From positions 1 through 64,000 of the forward strand of contig CAYJLI010000006.1 of assembly GCA_964371155.1 (NCBI GenBank): a DNA stretch of 64,000 nucleotides, in the 5' to 3' direction. The position numbers were made by a program, and so were the translations under genes. Shown in pieces: positions 1-7,917 of the stretch; positions within the stretch are counted from its first letter, which is position 1; the number at the start of each line of letters is the position of its first letter. The notes beneath the pieces are model-generated. The model was not told the DNA's origin. It made no database searches and saw only the letters and a program-made list of their open reading frames with translations. This stretch comes from CAYJEQ01 sp964371155. Its GTDB lineage: Bacteria; Bacillota; Clostridia; Oscillospirales; Ruminococcaceae.

Positions 1-64
1 CATCTGGTAGAGCGCCACCTTGCCAAGGTGGAGGTAGCGAGTTCGAGCCTCGTAACCCGCTCCA
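1..64 (+). tRNA. tRNA-Gly (GCC), 5' truncated by the window edge
   Basis: The anticodon arm is CCACC-TTGCCAA-GGTGG, giving anticodon GCC (glycine). The T-arm carries the GTTCGAG motif and the 3' end is an encoded CCA. About a dozen 5' bases, including the 5' acceptor strand, lie outside the window. An intrinsic terminator follows seven bases later. Confidence 0.92.
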
Positions 65-70
65 AAAAAG

Positions 71-95
71 AAAGGTGCCAAAAGGTGCCTTTTTA
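71..95 (+). terminator. Intrinsic terminator after tRNA-Gly
   Basis: AAAGGTGCC and GGTGCCTTT flank an AAAA loop. They form a 9-bp stem with two G-U wobbles, followed by a U run. Confidence 0.65.
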
Positions 96-146
96 TTAAA
101 ATAAAAGATACACTGAAAACGAAAAGTTGAAGAGTATTAAATATAA

Positions 147-221
<75 letters not shown>

Positions 222-222
222 G

Positions 223-253
223 AAATCCCTAAGTACTTAGGGATTTTTATTTT
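223..253 (+). terminator. Intrinsic terminator after tRNA-Cys
   Basis: AAATCCCTAAG and CTTAGGGATTT form a near-perfect hairpin followed by TTATTTT. Confidence 0.85.
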
Positions 254-388
254 GTCACTATTTAATGATTGCTCTCCATTAAAATCCCTAATGAGATTTT
301 TAAAAGCAAGATGTAATAATGAAAAGCCACAGGGCATTTAATAAAAATTAAATTTTCAAACTAATCTGATAGCAAGTGTAGGTTACAG

Positions 389-428
389 TTGCAATGGGAA
401 AAATTACATTTTCCATTGCAATTTTTAT
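389..428 (+). terminator. Terminator-like hairpin with no gene assigned upstream
   Basis: TTGCAATGG and CCATTGCAA, with AAAA/TTTT extensions, form a strong hairpin followed by TTTTTATT. The 254-388 stretch before it holds no supported gene. The hairpin may end an unrecognised short RNA or be a second barrier behind the tRNAs. Its right arm overlaps the -35 box of the candidate promoter for the next gene. Confidence 0.5.
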
Positions 429-444
429 TGTAATATGATACAAT
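416..444 (+). promoter_or_regulatory. Candidate sigma-A promoter of the hydrogenase-like cyclase gene
   Basis: A -35 TTGCAA (416-421) and a -10 TACAAT (439-444) are separated by 17 bases, about 75 bases before the coding start. This is read by eye from the consensus. Confidence 0.45.
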
Positions 445-523
445 AAAATATGGTTTTTTTTTGAAAAATCTATCAAAATTGGTGGATAATTAGGAAGAAA
501 ACAATACGTTTTATTAAGGATTT

Positions 524-2275
524 TTGGTGAATGTTATGATGAATAATAAAATTAACTACATATATACTCTACATAATCAGTGCAGGGGCTGTAATAAATG
601 CATATTTAAATGTCCAACGAGGGCAAATAGTGCCAATTGGGACAACAACCATAATATTATCTCTATTAAAGAGGGATTTTGCATTTCCTGTGGCGAATGT
701 ATGTCCATTTGCGATCATAATGCAAGAGGATTTACTGATGATACAGAAAGCTTTTTTACAGATTTGAAAAATGGGGCAGATATTTCTGTTGTAATAGCAC
801 CTGCGGCTCATCTCAATTTTACAAAACTCAATAATCTTATTGGTTTTTTAAAAAGCAAAGGTGTTAAAAAGGTCTTTGATGTTTCCTATGGAGCGGATAT
901 TTGTACATGGGGATATGCAAAACATATAAAAACCAATAACCCTAAAACTGTCATAGCGCAACCATGTCCAGTAGTGGTGAGCTATATAGAAAAATTCCAC
1001 ACAGATTTAATTGAGTACTTATCACCTGTTCATAGCCCTGTGGCATGTCTTGCTATTTATCTAAAAAAATATGAAAATCTTGCAGACGATATAGCATTTT
1101 TATCGCCATGTATAGGAAAAAAACGAGAATGTACCGATGAAAATACCAATGGTGTTTTAAAATACAATGTCACATTTGAGAAGCTTTTAAATTATATTGA
1201 TAAATACAATATAAATATTGATGAATATCCAATGGCTAACTTTGATATTGTAGAGAAATCAATTGGCTTTGCTTTTCCAAGACCGGGCGGACTGAGTGAA
1301 AATGTTAAGTATCATCTCGGTGAGGATACATGGACAAAACAAGTTGAGGGGATATTTAAAGTAGAGGATTATTTTAAACAGCTAATTGAAGACATAAGTG
1401 CAGATAGACCAGTTCCACTTATTATTGACGCACTCAATTGTGAGCATGGTTGTAACTTAGGAACAGGAACTACTAAAGATACATATTACAATTTTATTGA
1501 TGATAGCATAAATCGGCGGAAAAAGAATGTTAAAAAAGTTGACTCTGAAAAGCTTATGGCATATTTTGATGAAACACTTCAGTTTTCCGATTTCCAAAGG
1601 AAATACTCCGATAGAAGTAGTGATTATATAAAAGAAGTGGATATGGATATTGAGCCGATTTTTAAAATGCTTAATAAAATTACCGATGAGGATAAAAATG
1701 TAAATTGCTTTGCCTGTGGGTATGGTAGCTGTAAGGAGTTTGCGCAAGCTGTGGTACACGGTGATAATCATGTTAACAACTGCTATCAGTTTTTAATGGA
1801 TAAATTTGTATCACTTAGTACTAAAGATGTACTCACGGATGTTTATAACAGATATAGTTATTTTGAACGCCTCCAAGATTTAGAGGATAAGCATCCAGAA
1901 TTAGTAGGGATACTCTTTGCAGATATTAATAAACTAAAAGAAACAAACGACCTTTATGGTCACGATGCAGGTGATGAGCTAATTAAAAAATCTGCAAGTA
2001 TTTTACGCTCCATCTTTGAAAATAACATTTATCGTATAGGCGGTGATGAATTTGTTGTTATTGAAGAAAGTTCATGTGAGGATGAATTTGAAAAAAAAGT
2101 AGTGCAGCTTAAATCAGTGCTTAATAGTGAAGAAAGTGTATTTATATCACATGGATTTGCATTTAGCCGCTCTTCATCCGAGCTAAGAAATAGCATAAAT
2201 TACGCAGAGAAAAATATGTATTCAAGTAAGGCAGAATTTTATAAGCAAAACTATAAATATGATAGAAGAAGATAA
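524..2275 (+). CDS. [FeFe]-hydrogenase-like H-cluster domain fused to a GGDEF diguanylate cyclase
   Basis: Predicted redox- or H2-responsive sensor that makes c-di-GMP. Numbering is from the TTG at 524. A dicluster ferredoxin domain has cysteines 20/23/26/30 and 53/56/59/63. A hydrogenase large-subunit domain (about 85-330) keeps the four cysteines expected to hold an H-cluster: C148 (QPCP), C196 (SPCIGKK), and C306/C310 (NCEHGC). The proton-relay cysteine of the usual TSCCP motif is replaced by proline, which suggests sensing rather than turnover. A Fes-type 4Fe-4S motif (C395, C398, C403, C420) links to a GGDEF domain with DVLT at 435-438 and an intact GGDEF at 506-510. The RxxD inhibitory site is not conserved. 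There is no signal peptide or membrane segment, so the protein should be cytosolic. Starts at TTG 524, GTG 527 or ATG 536 are possible; AAGGA at 516-520 best fits GTG 527. The gene stands alone between terminators. The domains are clear; the sensory role is inferred. Confidence 0.85.
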   Translation: MVNVMMNNKINYIYTLHNQCRGCNKCIFKCPTRANSANWDNNHNIISIKEGFCISCGECMSICDHNARGFTDDTESFFTDLKNGADISVVIAPAAHLNFTKLNNLIGFLKSKGVKKVFDVSYGADICTWGYAKHIKTNNPKTVIAQPCPVVVSYIEKFHTDLIEYLSPVHSPVACLAIYLKKYENLADDIAFLSPCIGKKRECTDENTNGVLKYNVTFEKLLNYIDKYNINIDEYPMANFDIVEKSIGFAFPRPGGLSENVKYHLGEDTWTKQVEGIFKVEDYFKQLIEDISADRPVPLIIDALNCEHGCNLGTGTTKDTYYNFIDDSINRRKKNVKKVDSEKLMAYFDETLQFSDFQRKYSDRSSDYIKEVDMDIEPIFKMLNKITDEDKNVNCFACGYGSCKEFAQAVVHGDNHVNNCYQFLMDKFVSLSTKDVLTDVYNRYSYFERLQDLEDKHPELVGILFADINKLKETNDLYGHDAGDELIKKSASILRSIFENNIYRIGGDEFVVIEESSCEDEFEKKVVQLKSVLNSEESVFISHGFAFSRSSSELRNSINYAEKNMYSSKAEFYKQNYKYDRRR

Positions 2276-2319
2276 AAAAATGTGATATTATAGCAACTGA
2301 ATTTTGATAAAGGTAATTA

Positions 2320-2376
2320 ATATTCGGGGTATTATCTGCTATGTATGCAGATTTAATACCCCGAATAATTTTTTTC
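2320..2376 (+). terminator. Intrinsic terminator
   Basis: ATTCGGGGTATTA and TAATACCCCGAAT, with an inner TCTGC/GCAGA stem, form a long hairpin followed by ATTTTTTT. Confidence 0.85.
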
Positions 2377-2492
2377 CATCAATAAAATAATAATGCTTCC
2401 ACTTTTAGCTGTTTCATACAACCGAAAGGGAGAGCATAATTATGATGTGTTTGTATAGTTTTGCAAAATTTCACTGTGCTCTAAAGAAAATC

Positions 2493-2804
2493 TCACTTGA
2501 AATCTTCGTTATCTTGCTCATCAAAAGTAAAATATGTGTTATTAGAAGAAGAGTATGGATTTTTATTTGCACCAGTTTTTTTTGTGTGCTTACTTCCATC
2601 TATTAATGAGCTTAAAACAAAAGTAATTATCGCAGGGTATATAAACCATATAGCTAAGCTAACTTGCCAAAAAGCTTCGGGCAAATTAAACCATTTATTG
2701 AGCATAAAGCAAATAAGAGCTATTAAAGCCCATTCGCTTTGAAAAATTATATTAATAATATATGCAAGAAAAAGCCCGTTGTCTTCAGATGCCCTTCTGC
2801 GCAT
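2493..2804 (-). CDS. Small membrane protein of unknown function
   Basis: A 103-aa protein that I do not recognise. The start is set at the ATG complementary to 2802-2804 because GGGGTGG lies five bases before it; the open frame runs 27 codons further upstream without a better site. The N-terminus (MRRRASED) is basic. Two hydrophobic stretches follow, around residues 12-35 and 42-65, so it should be a two-pass inner-membrane protein. The tail is polar and acidic, rich in Ser, Asn, Asp and Glu. It diverges from the SPFH/zinc-ribbon operon and the two share a hairpin in their upstream region, so they may be co-regulated. No function can be assigned. Confidence 0.6.
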   Translation of the reverse strand: MRRRASEDNGLFLAYIINIIFQSEWALIALICFMLNKWFNLPEAFWQVSLAIWFIYPAIITFVLSSLIDGSKHTKKTGANKNPYSSSNNTYFTFDEQDNEDFK

Positions 2805-2867
2805 AATAACCACCCCATAAAAATACAATAATGTATTTTTTATTATATAATATTTTGACATTATTTT

Positions 2868-2889
2868 AAATGTGCCGAAAGGCACATTT
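2868..2889. promoter_or_regulatory. Inverted repeat in a divergent promoter region
   Basis: AAATGTGCC-GAAA-GGCACATTT is a perfect 9-bp inverted repeat around a GAAA loop. Its right arm overlaps the candidate -35 box of the rightward operon, so it could be an operator for both directions. Confidence 0.5.
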
Positions 2890-2915
2890 GAAATATTATA
2901 TTTTTCTGGTAAAAT
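2888..2915 (+). promoter_or_regulatory. Candidate promoter of the SPFH operon
   Basis: TTGAAA (2888-2893) and TAAAAT (2910-2915) are 16 bases apart, 57 bases before the SPFH start codon. In B. subtilis the related ydj genes depend on the ECF factor sigma-W, but no clear ECF-type promoter is seen here. Confidence 0.4.
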
Positions 2916-2971
2916 ATTACTAAGAAAGTACGACTTTAAACAAAATTTTCAATTTAAAAAGGAGGAAAACA

Positions 2972-4445
2972 ATGGGATTAATTAAAGCAATAGTAGGTGC
3001 CGCAGGCGGAGTAATGGCAGATCAATGGAGGGAGTTTTTCTATTGTGAAGCTTTGCCAAATGATGTAATAGTTAGTAAAGGTGAAAAGAGAACTTCGGGA
3101 AGAAGCTCTAATACAAAGGGTGAAGAAAATATCATAACAAATGGTTCGGTAATAGCAGTAGCGGACGGCCAGTGTATGATAATTGTAGACAATGGAAAAG
3201 TAACTGAATTATGTGCAGAACCAGGGGAATTTACATATGATACCTCGACAGAGCCTTCAATATTTTATGGAGGACTTGGTGAGGGAATTAAAGCGTCATT
3301 TGCAAATATCGGACAGAGATTTACATTTGGCGGCCAAGCAGCAAAAGATCAGAGAGTATACTACTTTAATACAAAGGAAATAATGGGTAATAAGTATGGT
3401 ACACCGAGTCCTGTACCATTTAGGGTAGTGGATGCAAATGTAGGCCTTGATATAGACATAGCAATAAGATGCCACGGTGAATATTCATATAAGATATTTG
3501 ACCCAATGCTGTTTTACACAAATGTTTGTGGAAATATATCTGATGACTACAACAGAGAAGAAATTGATGGACAGCTAAAAAGCGAATTAATGACAGCACT
3601 GCAACCTGCATTTGCAAAAATATCGGCAATGGGAATAAGATACAGTGCACTCCCAGGGCACACAATGGAGCTTGCGGATGCGTTAAATGATGTTCTTTCA
3701 AAGAAATGGGGAGAGCTTCGAGGAATAAAAATACATTCGTTTGGGGTATCATCGGTTAAAGCATCGGAAGAAGATGAAGCGATGATAAAAGAGCTTCAAA
3801 GAAATGCGGCATTCAGAAACCCAACAATGGCAGCGGCTCATTTGGTTGGAGCACAGGCAACAGCGATGCAGAGTGCGGCGGAAAACCAAGGTGCAGGCGG
3901 AGCAATGATGGGCTTCATGGGAATGAACATGGCACAGGGAGCAGGCGGAATGAACGCTCAAAATCTCTTTGCGATGGGACAACAACAGCAACAACAGCAG
4001 CAACAATACGCCCAACCACAGGGCCAGNNNNNNNNNNNNNNNNNNNNNNNNNNNNNNNNNNNNNNNNNNNNNNNNNNNNNNNNNNNNNNNNNNNNNNNNN
4101 NNNNNNNNNNNNNNNNNNNNNNNNNNNCAACCACAGGGCCAGCCACAGCATCAACCGCCAGCACAGCAGGCAGCGGCAGGATGGACTTGTCCACAAGGAC
4201 ATGCGGGCAATGTAGGGAAATTCTGCAATGAATGCGGTTCGCCAAAACCTGAACAGCCCGAAGGCTGGGCATGCAGTTGTGGGAATACAAATAAAGGGAA
4301 ATTCTGCAACGAATGCGGAAGCAAAAAACCTGAGGGTGCACCGCTTTATCGTTGTGATAAATGCGGATATCAACCTGAAGATCCAAAAAATCCACCTAAA
4401 TTCTGCCCTGAATGCGGTGATGTATTCGATGATAATGATAAATAG
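2972..4445 (+). CDS. SPFH-domain (virion core/YdjI-like) protein with C-terminal zinc ribbons, interrupted by an assembly gap
   Basis: Predicted membrane-associated scaffold of the stomatin/prohibitin/flotillin class. Residues 1 to about 300 match the YdjI-like SPFH family, followed by a Gly/Ala/Met-rich linker and a Gln-rich run. After the N gap come zinc-ribbon motifs: WTCPQGH with FCNECGS, WACSCGN with FCNECGS, and YRCDKCGY with FCPECGD. The reading frame before the gap (ending near 4027) differs from the frame after it (4128-4445). CAACCACAGGGCCAG occurs on both sides of the gap, and overlapping the two copies restores one frame, so the gene is probably intact. The start ATG at 2972 follows AAGGAGG. 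It is first in an operon with a TFIIB-type zinc-ribbon protein, a TPM protein and a DUF4428 protein. In B. subtilis, YdjG and YdjH work with YdjI and PspA at the membrane; no pspA lies in this window. Confidence 0.8.
4028..4127. other. Assembly gap of 100 N inside a coding sequence
   Basis: Exactly 100 N interrupt the SPFH gene in a Gln-rich repeat. The same 15 bases (4013-4027 and 4128-4142) flank it, so the true gap length may be zero or even negative. Confidence 0.95.
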
Positions 4446-4503
4446 TATATCAATATATAAAATATAATCATAAATTCAGTGAAACAGAAAGGGGGCAATT
4501 TTG

Positions 4504-5601
4504 ATGTCCGACACTATGCTAAAATATCAGTGCCCTGCATGTGGTGCGCCGCTTGGATTCAGTGCTGAAAAACAAATGCTTGTTTGTGACTCTTGCGACA
4601 GTGAATATCCTGAAGATTTTATCAAAGAGAAAGCAGATCAAGATGGAGTAGGGGAACCAGCACAGGGTGATACAGGTAAAATCGACTGGAACATAGAGGG
4701 TTATGTACGAGAGAAAGAAGCAGTGGGAGAGCAAGCAGGATTTTCTTGCACTTCTTGTGGTGCTGAAGTCGTTTCAGATGGGGACACCGTGGCAACAGAG
4801 TGCATGTACTGTGGAAACCCCGTAGTTATGTCCGAGAATATCAGTGGAATAATTAAGCCCGATATGGTACTGCCATTTAAAATTGATAAAAAGCAAGCAG
4901 AAGAGATGCTTAAAAATTTCTATAAAGGAAAGCCTCTTCTTCCCGATGCCTTTACTAAAAATAATCGCATAGCGAAAATATCCGGTGTCTATGTTCCATT
5001 CTGGCTTTTTAGCTGTACAGGTAGCGGTAGCATAAATTTTACCGCCACAAAAGTAAGAAGATGGAGTGATAGTAATTATAACTACACCAAAACAGAAACA
5101 TATGATGTATTGCGTTCGGGAAATATAGGATTTGATAAAATTCCCGTTGATGCCTCCACTAAAATGGATGATAATTATATGGATGGTATCGAGCCATTCG
5201 ATTACAAGGATTTAGCTGATTTTTCACCCATGTACATGGCAGGTTATTTCGCAGATAAATTTGATGTGGGCGTACAGGAAAGCTCTGAAAGAGCAAATGA
5301 GAGGGTTATATCTTCACTCGAAGAGGCATTCAGGCAAACAGCTACTGGCTACACAACAATTTTTAAGAATAATTCATATGTCCAGATGCATGGCGAGGAT
5401 ATAAATTATGTCCTACTCCCTGTTTGGATGCTAAATACCAAATATGAGGGGAAAATGTATCAATTTGCAGTAAATGGTCAAACAGGTCAGGTAGCAGGGG
5501 AGCTCCCTGTTGACAAAGGAAAGCTCCTTAAATGGAGACTCGGCATTACCTTAGCTTCGATGCTTCCGATAGCACTCATCGCAGCATGGTTTTTAGGATA
5601 G
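4504..5601 (+). CDS. TFIIB-type zinc-ribbon membrane protein (YdjG-like)
   Basis: A 365-aa protein with two zinc ribbons, CPACG...CDSC (about residues 9-33) and CTSCG...CMYCG (about 82-104). A long domain in the middle is typical of YdjG-like proteins, and one membrane segment lies at the extreme C-terminus (LGITLASMLPIALIAAWFL). In B. subtilis the homologue is anchored in the membrane with a TPM protein and helps recruit an SPFH protein and PspA. Here it lies between an SPFH gene and a TPM gene, with only 12 bases to the TPM start, which supports the same role. ATG 4504 is preferred over TTG 4501, with AAAGGGGG upstream. The family match is firm; the membrane-stress role rests on synteny. 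Confidence 0.8.
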   Translation: MSDTMLKYQCPACGAPLGFSAEKQMLVCDSCDSEYPEDFIKEKADQDGVGEPAQGDTGKIDWNIEGYVREKEAVGEQAGFSCTSCGAEVVSDGDTVATECMYCGNPVVMSENISGIIKPDMVLPFKIDKKQAEEMLKNFYKGKPLLPDAFTKNNRIAKISGVYVPFWLFSCTGSGSINFTATKVRRWSDSNYNYTKTETYDVLRSGNIGFDKIPVDASTKMDDNYMDGIEPFDYKDLADFSPMYMAGYFADKFDVGVQESSERANERVISSLEEAFRQTATGYTTIFKNNSYVQMHGEDINYVLLPVWMLNTKYEGKMYQFAVNGQTGQVAGELPVDKGKLLKWRLGITLASMLPIALIAAWFLG

Positions 5602-5613
5602 GGGGCGCATAAA

Positions 5614-6360
5614 ATGAAAAGAAAATTATTTTCTCTGTTCACAGTTTTTCTCACGATGATTGCCCTTTCTACGACTGCCTTTGCATCAAACTCCCCTTCG
5701 ATAATTGATGATGCATACCTATTCACTTTGCCCGAGATGGAGAGCTTAAACCAAGAAATCGAGTATATTCGAGGTACATATGATTTCGACATCACATTCA
5801 TAACCACCGATGGCAATTACTCTGGGTCACTCGAAGATTTTGCAGAGTTTCATCCTGTAATTGACCAAAGCCGAAATGGTGTTGTATTTACGCAGGATAC
5901 TTATTTGCGTGAATATTATACAATTGGCAGGGGTACTGGTGTGAGCGTGATTAGTGATGCCGCACTCGATAGAATTGATGAAGTCATAGTGCCATATCTT
6001 ACAGAGGGCGACTATTTCTCAGCATATGATGAATATCTTGATTTAATGGTAGTATTCTTAGATGCAGCAGCTACAGGCACCCCATATATAGGAGAGCCTA
6101 CCTCAATGACCGATTATGCCATGTATATGGGCATTGGTATTATAGGAGGAGCATTAGTTGCATTTATAGTTACCAAGTCGATGATATCTGCAATGAATAC
6201 AGCAAGAAAACAAAAACTTGCAGCAAATTATGTAAGACCCGGTTCATTTAGCTTAACTCAAAGCTATGATAGATTCTTATACGAAAACACAGTTAGAACA
6301 GCGAAGCCAAAAGAGAAAAGCAATAGCAGCAGTGGTGGCCGCGGAGGCGGTAAATACTAA
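5614..6360 (+). CDS. TPM-domain membrane protein (YdjH-like)
   Basis: A 248-aa protein with a signal peptide (about residues 1-24, ending TAFAS). A TPM (TLP18.3/Psb32/MOLO-1) domain covers about 28-150 and should lie outside the membrane. A transmembrane helix follows near 168-186, and a cytosolic tail ends in a Ser/Gly/Arg-rich stretch (GGRGGGKY). The family often works in membrane quality control. Its place directly after the YdjG-like gene matches B. subtilis ydjG-ydjH, where the two form a membrane platform for an SPFH protein. The start ATG follows a GGGGGCG stretch, 12 bases after the previous stop. Confidence 0.8.
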   Translation: MKRKLFSLFTVFLTMIALSTTAFASNSPSIIDDAYLFTLPEMESLNQEIEYIRGTYDFDITFITTDGNYSGSLEDFAEFHPVIDQSRNGVVFTQDTYLREYYTIGRGTGVSVISDAALDRIDEVIVPYLTEGDYFSAYDEYLDLMVVFLDAAATGTPYIGEPTSMTDYAMYMGIGIIGGALVAFIVTKSMISAMNTARKQKLAANYVRPGSFSLTQSYDRFLYENTVRTAKPKEKSNSSSGGRGGGKY

Positions 6361-6389
6361 TATAATAAATTTAGGAAGGAATGTTAATC

Positions 6390-7541
6390 ATGGGACTATT
6401 TGACAAAAAAGAATGCGATATTTGCGGCGAAAAAATTGGTCTGCTCGGCAATCGTAAGCTCGAAGACGGAGATATGTGCAAAGATTGTGCAAAACTTCTC
6501 TCGCCTCTTTTTGAAGAACGCCGTTCTTCAACAGTTGATCAAATTAAGGCACAGCTTGACTACCGCAAGCAAAATGAAAATGCAGTAAAATCATTCCAAC
6601 CCACCCGCGCTTTAGGAAAAGATAATGAAATCCGAGTAGATGAAAGAAATGGAACATTCATCTATTCAAAAAGAGACAACTGGCGTGACCACAATCCTGA
6701 TGTAATTTCTATTTCACAGGTTATGAGCGCAACTCTCGATATCAGACAAGATGAAGAAGAGATATACCGTGAAACGAGCGATGGTCGAGAAAGTTATAAT
6801 CCACCAAGATACAGAACACTTTATGAGTTTTGGATGGATATTCAGCTTGACAGCCCTTGGTTTGACGATATTAAATTCAGACTGGACGATAGCTCGGAAG
6901 ATATTGACGACAGATATCATCCACTCTTCCGCCAAAACGAGCAGATAGGATATGAAATTTGCGCCGTGCTTGGGAAACCAATGACAGCGGGCGCAGGAGT
7001 GGGATATGCTCAGCCGACAGGATATGCGCCTCAGGGTGCTTATCAGCAACAGGGCTACCCACAACAGGGATATCAACAGCAACAGGGCTACCCACAACAA
7101 GGATATCAACAGCAACAGGGCTACCCACAACAAGGATATCAACAGCAACAAACTGGCTACCCACAACAGGGATATCAACAGCAACAAGCTGGCTACCCAC
7201 AACAGGGGTATCAACAGCAACAAGCTGGCTACCCACAACANNNNNNNNNNNNNNNNNNNNNNNNNNNNNNNNNNNNNNNNNNNNNNNNNNNNNNNNNNNN
7301 NNNNNNNNNNNNNNNNNNNNNNNNNNNNNNNNNNNNNNNNCAGCAGCAACAAGCTGGCTACCCACAACAAGGTGGATACCAGCAACAACCTGCAGGTTAC
7401 CAACCACAACAAAATACATATCAGCCACAAAACACAGTCGTGGGTACTAATATGCCAGTGGGTAGTGCGTGTGGAATTTGCCAAGCAACTACAGCACCGG
7501 ATGGCAATGGCAAGTGCCCATTCTGCGGAAGCGATATGTAA
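6390..7541 (+). CDS. DUF4428 protein with Gly-Tyr-Pro-Gln repeats and a C-terminal zinc ribbon, interrupted by an assembly gap
   Basis: The N-terminal zinc-binding DUF4428-type domain has CDICGEK and CKDC motifs. A second conserved domain (about 65-200) follows. Then come tandem GYQQQQ(A/T)GYPQQ units from about 7055, cut by the N gap, and a C-terminal zinc ribbon (CGICQATT...CPFCGSD). ATG 6390 is preferred over ATG 6381 because AAGGA at 6374-6378 is too close to the latter. The repeat tract is low-complexity, of the kind that can drive self-association, but this is inference. Cytosolic: no signal or membrane segment is seen. It is last in the SPFH/YdjG/YdjH-like operon, 29 bases after the TPM gene, so it probably works with that membrane complex. 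The repeat copy number is uncertain. Confidence 0.75.
   Translation: MGLFDKKECDICGEKIGLLGNRKLEDGDMCKDCAKLLSPLFEERRSSTVDQIKAQLDYRKQNENAVKSFQPTRALGKDNEIRVDERNGTFIYSKRDNWRDHNPDVISISQVMSATLDIRQDEEEIYRETSDGRESYNPPRYRTLYEFWMDIQLDSPWFDDIKFRLDDSSEDIDDRYHPLFRQNEQIGYEICAVLGKPMTAGAGVGYAQPTGYAPQGAYQQQGYPQQGYQQQQGYPQQGYQQQQGYPQQGYQQQQTGYPQQGYQQQQAGYPQQGYQQQQAGYPQXXXXXXXXXXXXXXXXXXXXXXXXXXXXXXXXXXQQQQAGYPQQGGYQQQPAGYQPQQNTYQPQNTVVGTNMPVGSACGICQATTAPDGNGKCPFCGSDM
7055..7369 (+). repeat. In-frame tandem repeats coding GYQQQQ(A)GYPQQ
   Basis: Units of 30-33 bp repeat with nearly identical bases. The later units carry an extra Ala or Thr codon. The 100-N gap (7241-7340) lies inside the tract, so the number of units is not known. 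Confidence 0.85.
7241..7340. other. Assembly gap of 100 N inside the Gln-rich repeats
   Basis: The sequence CAAGCTGGCTACCCACAACA ends at 7240 and again at 7369. That difference is 129 bases, a multiple of three, so collapsing the two copies keeps the frame. Confidence 0.95.
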
Positions 7542-7917
7542 TAGATAATTTTTTAAGTCAAAGACTTACACAGCGAAACAAATGATATAAAGTATTTACT
7601 GTTATTATATTTCACACTCACTTACTCAACACTTTGTGGAAACTAAATCAATAGCAGATTTTAAAAGTGCTTCCCTCGCTATTTGCGGGGGAAGCATTTT
7701 TTAATAAAGAATGTAACAGTTAATTCATTAAATATTTTAAAGATTTACAATTGTAGATGAGGGGGAGATGTGTTATAATAAATCTTACTAATTAGTTGCA
7801 AGATAGCCTTTGATTTTAGTTTGCTATATTTTATGATCTTTTTTAAAAAATCTAATCAAGTAAGGTCAAAATAGATAGCTTATTAACATTTATTTTTAAT
7901 ATATGAGGTACTTTTAT
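7542..7917. other. Non-coding stretch between operons
   Basis: It holds the terminator at 7668-7702 and then AT-rich sequence up to the DUF4261 start. No RNA gene is seen. Confidence 0.6.
7668..7702 (+). terminator. Intrinsic terminator of the SPFH operon
   Basis: TGCTTCCCTCGC and GCGGGGGAAGCA form a 12-bp stem with one wobble, followed by TTTTTT. Confidence 0.9.

Noticed and set aside
254..388. Small RNA gene ending at the 389-428 hairpin
   Set aside because: No promoter or conserved structure could be identified; only the hairpin is supported.
2972..4231. A 419-residue reading of the SPFH gene ending at 4231
   Set aside because: The part after the N gap is translated in the wrong frame. 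The frame ending at 4445 gives coherent zinc ribbons and matches when the duplicated gap edges are overlapped.
4228..4467. Short open frame downstream of the SPFH gap
   Set aside because: It is a shadow of the zinc-ribbon frame and has no ribosome binding site.
7055..7369. Possible CRISPR or non-coding satellite
   Set aside because: The units are multiples of three and encode one continuous repeat peptide inside a gene with conserved ends.
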